A DNA stretch of 12,049 bases, taken from DAOTVC01 sp034437215 (GTDB lineage: Bacteria > Chloroflexota > Anaerolineae > B4-G1 > SLSP01). Positions 7,473-12,049 of this stretch are shown in pieces (the first letter of the stretch is position 1; each line of letters begins with the position of its first letter). The position numbers and the translations under genes are program-made. The notes beneath the pieces were generated by a model. The model searched no databases, was not told the origin of the DNA, and saw nothing but the letters and a program-made list of their open reading frames with translations. Where the stretch lies: NCBI GenBank assembly GCA_034437215.1, contig DAOTVC010000158.1, forward strand, positions 1 to 12,049, in the 5' to 3' direction.

Positions 7473-8003
7473 CTACAATTTCCTGCTCCCACAGCACCGT
7501 TTGTACTTCTTGCCACTGCCACACGGGCAAGGCTCATTCCTTCCCACCTTCGCTTGGATCGTGTGACTTGTTGCTGTCCCTTCGCTATTGATGCTATCCT
7601 TGAACATCCGATAATGCCTCTGGAGTCTTGCCACGTACTTCTGGTCCTTCAATACTGTTGTCACCAACCGCAAAAACGCAGGAGCAAGAGCCGACTGATG
7701 ACTTGCTGAATTGAGCGCCGGCCCTTTGATTTCCGAGATTATCTGAGGATTATCGTCCCCAAACCATTCAACATAGTACGCCCTGCTTTCCCACCCGTAG
7801 GCGATGACGGCAACCGTCTCGCGACTTTGCCAGTTATAGACATTGAGAAGGACTCGCCGACAATCACAACCTGGATCATTGCAATACGCTTCTACAAGAC
7901 CGTAATCTCCATCAGGCAGCACGGGATCATTCCTGATAATCAGAGTACGGGTCTCCTCCTCAGCCACTTCCGGCAACCGTTCATATAAGGGTTCGTAGAA
8001 CAT
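7473..8003 (-). CDS. SEC-C zinc-motif protein, function unknown
   Basis: A soluble protein of 176 aa. The last 24 residues are a clear SEC-C motif, VGRNEPCPCGSGKKYKRCCG (about 153-172), with C159, C161, C170 and C171 as zinc ligands. This motif is known from the SecA C-terminus and from many otherwise uncharacterised bacterial proteins. The N-terminal region has a second cysteine cluster, YCNDPGCDCRR (C41, C46, C48), that may also bind metal. The middle part has alternating beta-like stretches such as VAVIAYGWESRAYYVEWFG. I do not recognise that domain. The ATG at 8003 has GGAG 6 nt upstream on the minus strand. It follows an attC-like dyad, as a gene cassette would. The SEC-C assignment is firm; the cellular role is unknown. 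Confidence 0.85.
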   Translation of the reverse strand: MFYEPLYERLPEVAEEETRTLIIRNDPVLPDGDYGLVEAYCNDPGCDCRRVLLNVYNWQSRETVAVIAYGWESRAYYVEWFGDDNPQIISEIKGPALNSASHQSALAPAFLRLVTTVLKDQKYVARLQRHYRMFKDSINSEGTATSHTIQAKVGRNEPCPCGSGKKYKRCCGSRKL

Positions 8004-8039
8004 ACCTCACTCCATCGCTCATCTTCTGATAGGTACTTG

Positions 8040-8151
8040 CGTTAACTCCAAGCAAAATGGCCGCCCAGCGGGGCGGAGTCAAGCTGCAGCGGATTGAGCC
8101 GGCATCTGATTTTACCTCTGCTTCCGCCGCCTGATTCCCACCTTGTTAGCC
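8040..8151 (-). repeat. attC-like dyad overlapping the stop of the 96-aa gene
   Basis: Read on the minus strand it begins GGCTAACAAGG (8151 to 8141), where TAA is the stop codon of the preceding gene, and ends CTTGGAGTTAACG (8052 to 8040). The outer TAAC can pair with GTTA and CAAG with CTTG. Inside, GCTTCCGCCGCC (8120-8131) can pair in two blocks with GGCGG (8072-8076) and AAGC (8081-8084). A 6-bp hairpin, CCGCCC-AGCG-GGGCGG, lies at 8061-8076. Stop-codon overlap, length (112 bp) and nested arms resemble an integron attC. The terminal core GTTAACG departs from GTTRRRY, so this is a candidate only. Confidence 0.35.
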
Positions 8152-8436
8152 GGCTTCATCTGGATTATCCATGGTCCACCAATGTTGTCGTGTATCAGGG
8201 TTAATTTGCAATAGTAGAGTTCGGACGTCTGATTCTTTATCGAGGACTTCAAGCAGGAACTCTCCCGGCAGTTTGCCTTCCGCAAGCTGATCTCTCATTT
8301 CATCCGGATCCCCGCCGTATAGCAGATAGAGCCGCAGAAGGTTCTCGGTCTCCAGGAGATACTCCAAGACATCTGCTTGTGGAACTCTGTCAAGCAGCTC
8401 GAGCAGAATCTCCGCCTTGCTTCTCTTTATGGTCAT
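8146..8436 (-). CDS. Hypothetical acidic helical protein, 96 aa
   Basis: I recognise no family. The protein is leucine-rich and strongly acidic. A likely N-terminal helix (KRSKAEILLELLDRV) is followed by another Leu/Glu-rich helix (LEYLLETENLLRLYLLYGG). A polar tail contains HWWTMDNPDEAG. There is no signal peptide or membrane span. The ATG at 8436 is preceded on the minus strand by GTGAGG at about 5 nt, an acceptable ribosome site. The stop TAA is the first part of the attC-like dyad at 8040-8151, an arrangement common in gene cassettes. It could be a small adaptor or an antitoxin- or immunity-type protein, but nothing in the sequence decides this. Confidence 0.6.
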   Translation of the reverse strand: MTIKRSKAEILLELLDRVPQADVLEYLLETENLLRLYLLYGGDPDEMRDQLAEGKLPGEFLLEVLDKESDVRTLLLQINPDTRQHWWTMDNPDEAG

Positions 8437-8490
8437 TATTGCCTCACTGGATAGAGAATGATGAAGGTTATTTGGAAATTTAAAGCTGGC

Positions 8491-8712
8491 TACTGATCCG
8501 GACGAGTACTGCGAAACCGAACCAGGCTACGCCCTCTCCGCCGGCGGTTAAAATCGCCGGCTACCGTATTGAAGTCGGCTGAAGCCGACTAGGGATGTGT
8601 TTCCGGCAGTGTGCTTGCCTGAGCAAACTTTCTCTATATTAGCCTGTGGCTTGAGCCACAGGCGATGCCGAGCATGGCTCATCAACTTTAGCCTTTTGTG
8701 TCCGGATCAGTA
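8491..8712. repeat. 13-bp inverted-repeat-bounded element with three hairpins
   Basis: TACTGATCCGGAC (8491-8503) and its exact complement GTCCGGATCAGTA (8700-8712) bracket 196 bp without a convincing gene. Inside are three compact dyads. The first is 8540-8561 (7-bp stem, 8-nt loop). The second is 8573-8590 (AGTCGGC-TGAA-GCCGACT). The third is 8642-8663 (GCCTGTGGC-TTGA-GCCACAGGC). This accounts for most of the 318-bp gene-free space between the 96-aa gene and the deacetylase gene. It resembles a MITE-like or REP-cluster element. No transposase and no convincing target duplication are seen. Confidence 0.7.
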
Positions 8713-8754
8713 ACGGCATGCGCGTGTCCGGCGGCTTTGCACCCTACAAGTCAA

Positions 8755-9615
8755 TCAGACTGCGTTCCAAACCGCCTGTAACGATCGATAATCCAGCAGA
8801 ACGATCCCTTCTTCCTGCACTATGTCCTGCGCCGCCTGCGACGTCAAAAACTCGTAATCCAGATGACGGATGTGCTTGCTATCGCCTTCTATGGCCCGTA
8901 ACTCGGAGGTATGGAGGCCCGGATGGACCGCCCACTCGCTCAGACCCCTGGGTAACTCGTGGAGCAGCTGTGCATAACGTGCTGACCGAGCGGCGGGATC
9001 GAGCAGGTAACTGTCTAAAAAATCGTAATCGTTGCAGGGTAGACCCTGGCTCTGTACGCTTTCGGTCCAGGATCGCCCTCTCACCCGCAGCGCCAGCCCA
9101 TACCCTTTTGCCAGCCTCACCAGCAGATCGGCAATATCTGCTCTGTCGTCGATACGTAACGCATGCCAATCCAGGTGAGTAGGCGTCAGCCCAACCGATA
9201 GCACGGCTTCGATCTGGGCCCTCCATTCCAGTTCCAGTTGCTCTAACCTGACCTCAGCGAGAAACGCGGGCATGTCTTCGAAGCGGTAGAAGTAGCCGGC
9301 TTGATCAAGCAGCGATGGCACCTGATCTCTAGGAGTGAGCGACCGCCAGCGGTAATCAGCCCACTCGGAGATAGCGGTAAGGTGAACGCCGAAGGGAATG
9401 TCGGGATGGTTGACGAGGAAATGCAGGGCGTGCAAGGCCCAAGGACAGGGCACCATCAAGGTGGCGGAGCAAAGCACACCGTTCTGGAGCGCGCGGAAGA
9501 TGGCTGCGTTCACGGCATGGCACATCCCGAAATCATCGGCGTTGATAATCAGTAACCGGGCATCGACGGGGTAGCCTAAGAGACGGTTGGTTTGACCACT
9601 ATTCAGGAGGGCCAC
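8755..9615 (-). CDS. ChbG/YdjC-family carbohydrate deacetylase-like protein
   Basis: A 286-aa protein of the YdjC-like family, whose characterised members deacetylate chitooligosaccharides (ChbG) using a metal-dependent site in a TIM-like fold. Visible motifs are LIINADDFGMC (D27, D28), FGVHLT (H78), THLDWH (H147, D149, H151) and WAVHPGLHTSE near residue 228. These correspond to the family's metal and catalytic residues, so the enzyme looks intact. The GTG at 9615 is chosen because GGGAGGT stands 7 nt upstream on the minus strand. The first 19 residues before the first beta strand are a short extension. The context gives no chitin genes, so the substrate is open; an acetylated glycan or glycolipid is likely. 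Confidence 0.88.
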   Translation of the reverse strand: MALLNSGQTNRLLGYPVDARLLIINADDFGMCHAVNAAIFRALQNGVLCSATLMVPCPWALHALHFLVNHPDIPFGVHLTAISEWADYRWRSLTPRDQVPSLLDQAGYFYRFEDMPAFLAEVRLEQLELEWRAQIEAVLSVGLTPTHLDWHALRIDDRADIADLLVRLAKGYGLALRVRGRSWTESVQSQGLPCNDYDFLDSYLLDPAARSARYAQLLHELPRGLSEWAVHPGLHTSELRAIEGDSKHIRHLDYEFLTSQAAQDIVQEEGIVLLDYRSLQAVWNAV

Positions 9616-9707
9616 CTAGCTAACCTCCCTTGTCCATGAGCAGGTTGTTTCTTTCCACTATCGTCTACGGCCCAGGCATAGCCCACGCGTCGGGAGCGAC
9701 CGGACCG

Positions 9708-9788
9708 CCTTCACGCCCACGACTTATAATGCACATGAAAACCCGGTCTACGAATAGCGCCAGCCGCATCGAGTGCACGCCTTGGTCA
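9708..9788 (-). repeat. Diverged direct repeat, copy B (downstream of the PIN toxin gene)
   Basis: Read on the minus strand it runs from TGACCAAGGCGTGCA (starting at 9788) through GATGCGGCTGGCG and TTCGTAG to GCATT and CGTGAAGG (ending at 9708). Order and spacing match copy A at 10593-10675, with roughly 60-65% identity by eye. Exact shared blocks are GCGGCTGGCG, TCGTAG, GCATT and CGTGAAGG. It also contains TGCAC and GTGCA as a short pair of arms. It starts 9 bp after the toxin gene stop and fills much of the 181-bp space before the deacetylase gene. Confidence 0.7.
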
Positions 9789-9796
9789 GCCAGCCG

Positions 9797-10258
9797 CTAG
9801 CGCAGTAACGGGTTGTCGGCGCCAGACAATTTTGCTCGATACCATGCCAAAAAATCCCCTGCAGTTCCCAGTGGAAAGGGTAAACGCCCTGCTTGAGGGT
9901 TTCCAAGCAGATGTTCGCGGTCAAAGGAGACCAGATAGTCCGCCCCTACCTCCAAAGCCTCGGCGACGACTTGCGCGTCGGGGTGGTATGCGATCACCTC
10001 GAGTGCGGTCTCCAAAGCCGCTTCCCCAGCCTCCGGGCCCATCCGAACTCGCGAGCGATCAAGCAACAGGGCAAAGTAGGCTTTACTTGCGGGCGACTTG
10101 CGCTCCAGCACACCGTTAGCCTCCTGCAGGACCTGCGGTCCCACCCATAGCTGAATGGCGCGCGCCTCTCCTAACTGCAGGATCAGACGTGCGCCACCCG
10201 TTTCCGAGTGCACCGCCGAAAAGAGCACCCTCGTATCCAAGAATACCTTATCCGTCAC
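9797..10258 (-). CDS. PIN-domain toxin (putative endoribonuclease)
   Basis: A 153-aa PIN-fold protein of the kind annotated as toxin component of type II toxin-antitoxin systems, which cleave RNA with Mg2+. The acidic active-site residues are present: D8 in VFLDTRVLFSA, E46 in LQEANGVL, D94 in HPDAQVVAEALEVGADYLVSFD and D113 at its end. The usual asparagine after the first Asp-Thr is arginine here. The GTG at 10258 is preferred because GAGGAG lies 10 nt upstream within the antitoxin gene and the domain begins at once. A GTG at 10276 is possible. It overlaps the antitoxin stop by 11 bp, the normal coupling in such pairs. The last 25 residues extend past the core. Confidence 0.87.
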   Translation of the reverse strand: MTDKVFLDTRVLFSAVHSETGGARLILQLGEARAIQLWVGPQVLQEANGVLERKSPASKAYFALLLDRSRVRMGPEAGEAALETALEVIAYHPDAQVVAEALEVGADYLVSFDREHLLGNPQAGRLPFPLGTAGDFLAWYRAKLSGADNPLLR

Positions 10259-10502
10259 GACGATCTCGCTCCTCACGCAGCGCTTGGAGCATCGTCTCCA
10301 ACGTCTCACCATCCTCTGCCCACTGCTCTGCTATCTTGTCGGCTATGACATCGATCTCGGAGCGCCGCGGACTTAAGACAAACACGCCCCCCAGGTCAAT
10401 CAAGGTGAAGGTGTCACCGGGTTGCAATCCGTACGACTCCCGCAGGGCCTTCGGGATCGTGATCACCCCTCGCTGAGCCATTTGCAAATCCACACTACCC
10501 AT
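10248..10502 (-). CDS. AbrB/SpoVT-type antitoxin
   Basis: An 84-aa protein. Residues 8-45 form a SpoVT/AbrB swapped-hairpin DNA-binding domain, seen in QRGVITIPKALRESYGLQPGDTFTLID. The C-terminal half is helical and charged (EIDVIADKIAEQWAEDGETLETMLQ..., then REERDRRDG) and probably wraps the PIN toxin to block it. The ATG at 10502 is fixed by AGGAGGT 5 nt upstream. It comes first in the operon, as usual for the antitoxin, and lies under a strong promoter with paired half sites, consistent with autorepression by the antitoxin or the complex. Confidence 0.88.
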   Translation of the reverse strand: MGSVDLQMAQRGVITIPKALRESYGLQPGDTFTLIDLGGVFVLSPRRSEIDVIADKIAEQWAEDGETLETMLQALREERDRRDG

Positions 10503-10518
10503 GTCCCACCTCCTAGCG

Positions 10519-10566
10519 GTACTGTTGACCGATTTTCAGTATATCAGATCTACAGTACGCGGTCAA
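10519..10566 (-). promoter_or_regulatory. Toxin-antitoxin promoter with operator-like half sites
   Basis: On the minus strand TTGACC (10566 to 10561) and TATACT (10543 to 10538) are separated by exactly 17 bp, a near-consensus sigma-70 promoter, 35 bp before the antitoxin ATG. Two inverted pairs span it: TTGACCG (10525-10531) with CGGTCAA (10560-10566), and GTACTGT (10519-10525) with ACAGTAC (10552-10558). The outer copy covers the -35 box and the inner copy lies just after the -10 box. The two words are in swapped order in the two copies. This suggests binding of two dimers to repress transcription. Confidence 0.8.
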
Positions 10567-10592
10567 TCTACCTACTGTCGAAGGGGCGCTCA

Positions 10593-10675
10593 CCTTCACG
10601 ACCTACCACCTGCAATGCGCGCGAAGCCCTCGCCTACGAGCGACGCCAGCCGCGTCGGGCTTCAGCAATTGGTTA
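10593..10675 (-). repeat. Diverged direct repeat, copy A (upstream of the toxin-antitoxin promoter), attC-like
   Basis: Homologous to 9708-9788, in the same orientation. It forms a dyad: GAAGCCC (10623-10629) pairs exactly with GGGCTTC (10657-10663), and GACGC (10642-10646) with GCGTC (10652-10656). The flanks pair imperfectly (CTACCACCTGC at 10602-10612 against GCAATTGGTTAG at 10665-10676). On the minus strand the first end reads GTCTAAC, matching the attC consensus RYYYAAC. The other end reads GGTAGGT, one base off GTTRRRY. The repeat and dyad are directly seen; an attC identity is inferred. Confidence 0.7.
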
Positions 10676-10729
10676 GACGGCCCTAACAACAACGAGCACC
10701 CCGACAGCCTTCGAGATATCTCCTTGCTC

Positions 10730-10858
10730 TTAAACGCCCATCCTCATGCCGGTGCCTATTCCCGAACTCCCTCTTCTCTCCTTCACAGACAGATAGAGCC
10801 AGCTTACAAACAGGATTACAGGCACAAGCCCCAGCACCGGATAGATCACCACGCCCAT
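10730..10858 (-). CDS. Possible small membrane protein, 42 aa
   Basis: The frame ATG (10858) to TAA (10730-10732) encodes a short protein with one clear hydrophobic span, VVIYPVLGLVPVILFVSWLY, at about residues 3-22. A basic stretch (KERR) and a glycine-rich tail follow. The pattern predicts a single-span protein with its C-terminus inside. No convincing ribosome site precedes the ATG, and a stop codon lies 3 nt before it, so it may be a fragment or untranslated. It occupies the gene-free space between copy A of the repeat and the nested hairpin at 10868-10987. No family recognised. Confidence 0.35.
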   Translation of the reverse strand: MGVVIYPVLGLVPVILFVSWLYLSVKERRGSSGIGTGMRMGV

Positions 10859-10867
10859 ATTTCATTC

Positions 10868-10987
10868 GGGTGTGTTTCAACCCAGTTGAAGTCTGACCAG
10901 CACTGAAACGTAAAGCGTGAAACGTGAAGATCTCACGCTTTACGTTTCACGTTTCACGCCTCGGTTTAACTCAATTGAAACACACCC
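10868..10987. repeat. Nested double hairpin (13-bp outer and 17-bp inner arms)
   Basis: The outer arms GGGTGTGTTTCAA (10868-10880) and TTGAAACACACCC (10975-10987) are perfect complements. Partial pairing continues inward (CAGTTGAA with TTTAACT). Nested inside is a perfect 17-bp stem, 10904-10920 with 10933-10949, around a 12-nt loop. The inner arms iterate a word like GTGAAAC or ACGTTTC, and one extra unit follows at 10950-10957. The short direct repeat ATTTCATTC lies at both borders (10859-10867 and 10988-10996). The element could be a small palindromic insertion. Together with repeat copy A and the possible small gene it accounts for most of the space 10567-11024. Confidence 0.75.
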
Positions 10988-11024
10988 ATTTCATTCTGGG
11001 CTCGATTGAACTGCTACGAGCTTC

Positions 11025-11471
11025 CTACGCCCCACTTGGATTCCACGTGCCGGTGATCTCCAGTTGATTGCCGTCCGGATCTTCGAGCATAAAGAAATAG
11101 TAAGGCGATGCGACATTGATGAACAGGATTTCCGATACCTCGCCGATTCCCAGGGCCTTTACCCTCTCATACTCCTCATTGAGATCGGGCACCCAGAAAT
11201 TCAACACGACATTGTTGCCATACGTGACGGGATGGTCTGCTCTGTACTCCAGGTACTCGCTGTTATAGGCGCTCTCCAGGTCATCACCCCGACTTACCCT
11301 GTCCTCGTCAAAGAGTGGATTGTAGAGTGCTATAGAGGCGTTCCCAAAATCGAACTGTGCCCAGCGATTGAAGTTCTGTGAGGTAACCTCCATATCGAGA
11401 AGTGCTTCATAGAACTCCAGGGACCTCTCCATATCTTTGACGATCAGGTAGACTGAGCCCAATCTCAACAT
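11025..11471 (-). CDS. VOC-superfamily (glyoxalase/dioxygenase fold) protein
   Basis: A protein of 148 aa with the paired beta-alpha-beta-beta-beta layout of vicinal oxygen chelate proteins. The N-terminal module begins GSVYLIVKDMERSLEFYEALL. The C-terminal module holds VVLNFWVPDLNEEYERVKALG and ends MLEDPDGNQLEITGTW. The first metal-ligand position, often histidine, is serine (S6), while the glutamate near the end (QLEI) remains. A metal-free or altered site, as in bleomycin-resistance or antibiotic-binding members, is possible. The ATG at 11471 is chosen because AGGAGGG lies 7 nt upstream on the minus strand. An in-frame ATG at 11519 would add 16 residues unlike the family, but it overlaps the upstream stop as ATGA. 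It is probably co-transcribed with the Spondin_N gene. Substrate unknown. Confidence 0.85.
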   Translation of the reverse strand: MLRLGSVYLIVKDMERSLEFYEALLDMEVTSQNFNRWAQFDFGNASIALYNPLFDEDRVSRGDDLESAYNSEYLEYRADHPVTYGNNVVLNFWVPDLNEEYERVKALGIGEVSEILFINVASPYYFFMLEDPDGNQLEITGTWNPSGA

Positions 11472-11515
11472 ACTCTTTCCCTCCTGGGACCTACAATGGC
11501 TCTGCTGGGGCGATC

Positions 11516-12049
11516 TCATTCATTCAAGCGAGTAAACCTGAAAACTCCAAGTGAGGGAATCTGCCCTTCCACCCGTAGAGGACCCGACTCTATTGTGTGT
11601 ATCCCCTCCCTCTCTTCTACAGGTTCATTCCTCGATGTATAGCTCTCTCCTGCGTCTGTACCGGCATCGTATGGATAGAGTTCGGTCTCCCACTCCTCTA
11701 TCCACCCCGCTTCCCCATACAATCTCAGTCCCGTCACGCCTACAAACCAATCCGGGCTCGGCGCGATCATGGTGACCACCGTTACCATGGGGCAATCCCG
11801 GCTGACGGTAAACTCCACGGTCACTGTCCCTGGAGAGCGCGCAATCCCCTCGCCCGATATGACTTCACAGGCCTCCCCTTCCTCTATCAGTGCCTCTATC
11901 TCCCTGTCCAACGGGCTCTTCTTCCCGGTTTCCGCCATACTCTCTATCCCCGGCGTTGCAGGCTCTCCCTCTCTCCACAAGCGAACTTCATCTGAGTGCG
12001 CTGCACCGATCAAACCTGAGAAATGCGGATTGGAGGGAAAGTCCACCGG
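11516..12049 (-). CDS. Spondin_N-domain protein (5' end cut by the window)
   Basis: The frame is open to the right edge, so the N-terminus, including any signal peptide, is missing. The GTG at 12044-12046 is probably an internal valine. The 177 visible codons cover most of a Spondin_N domain. Conserved pieces are NPHFSGLIGAAHSDEVRLW, IESMAETG, FTVSRDCPMVTVVTMIAPSPDWFVGVTGLRLYG (seen as two consecutive blocks) and LYPYDAGTDAGESYTS. The domain is named after the animal extracellular-matrix protein F-spondin and also occurs in secreted or lipoprotein-type bacterial proteins of unknown role. The protein ends about 20 residues after the domain (FRFTRLNE). The VOC gene follows directly. Family assignment is strong; function is unknown, and an extracytoplasmic location is inferred. 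Confidence 0.88.
   Translation of the reverse strand, partial: PVDFPSNPHFSGLIGAAHSDEVRLWREGEPATPGIESMAETGKKSPLDREIEALIEEGEACEVISGEGIARSPGTVTVEFTVSRDCPMVTVVTMIAPSPDWFVGVTGLRLYGEAGWIEEWETELYPYDAGTDAGESYTSRNEPVEEREGIHTIESGPLRVEGQIPSLGVFRFTRLNE

Noticed and set aside
8143..8149. GTTAGCC as a canonical plus-strand attC core
   Set aside because: It fails the third R of GTTRRRY and no plus-strand gene follows. Only the minus-strand reading has a matching gene order, and that is reported at low confidence.
8718..9182. Plus-strand frames inside the deacetylase gene
   Set aside because: The opposite frame encodes an intact ChbG/YdjC-type protein with its metal motifs; the plus frames have none.
10259..10312. 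Upstream extension of the PIN toxin to position 10312
   Set aside because: The extra 18 residues are Arg- and Cys-rich, lie inside the antitoxin gene and precede no better ribosome site. GTG 10258 has GAGGAG upstream and starts at the PIN domain.
10683..10880. Minus-strand 65-codon frame
   Set aside because: It is Cys- and Arg-rich, without a domain. The frame shifted by one gives the hydrophobic 42-aa peptide, which looks more protein-like.

Overview
The window has two parts that differ in style. Positions 1-7400 are GC-rich, with almost every third codon position G or C, and carry the plus-strand tail of a D-xylose uptake and catabolism operon: xylF (3' part only), xylG, xylH, xylA, xylB and a membrane transporter of the auxin efflux carrier (AEC) family whose start overlaps the xylB stop. 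A strong intrinsic terminator at 7369-7400 ends the operon. XylF captures xylose outside the membrane, XylG and XylH import it, XylA isomerises it to xylulose and XylB phosphorylates that to xylulose 5-phosphate for the pentose phosphate pathway. The AEC protein is an unexpected last member.

Positions 7437-12049 look like accessory DNA. Base composition is more moderate, every recognisable gene lies on the minus strand, and the genes are short and unrelated: a SEC-C zinc-motif protein, an acidic unknown of 96 residues, a ChbG/YdjC-type deacetylase, an AbrB/PIN toxin-antitoxin pair with a near-consensus promoter and operator-like half sites, a possible 42-residue membrane protein, a VOC (glyoxalase-fold) protein and the C-terminal part of a Spondin_N-domain protein cut by the window end. 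The spaces between them hold dyads and repeats: a 14-bp perfect inverted repeat at 7437, an attC-like dyad overlapping a stop codon at 8040-8151, a 222-bp element with 13-bp inverted ends and three internal hairpins at 8491-8712, two diverged direct repeats of about 80 bp bracketing the toxin-antitoxin pair (9708-9788 and 10593-10675), and a nested double hairpin at 10868-10987.

Organism: a free-living saprophytic bacterium. The short class I xylose isomerase (389 aa), the XylFGH transporter and the intergenic hairpins made of iterated words of about 7 nt fit Chloroflexota (Anaerolineae-like) best in my judgement. Actinomycetota or another GC-rich phylum cannot be excluded, as no rRNA or other marker gene is present.

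The most interesting unexplained signal is the repeat architecture of the right half. The homologous repeats around the toxin-antitoxin pair, together with the attC-like dyad after the 96-aa gene, suggest a decayed cassette array (integron-like or another repeat-bounded mobile system). This is an inference. The sites do not match the canonical attC core at both ends and no integrase is visible.
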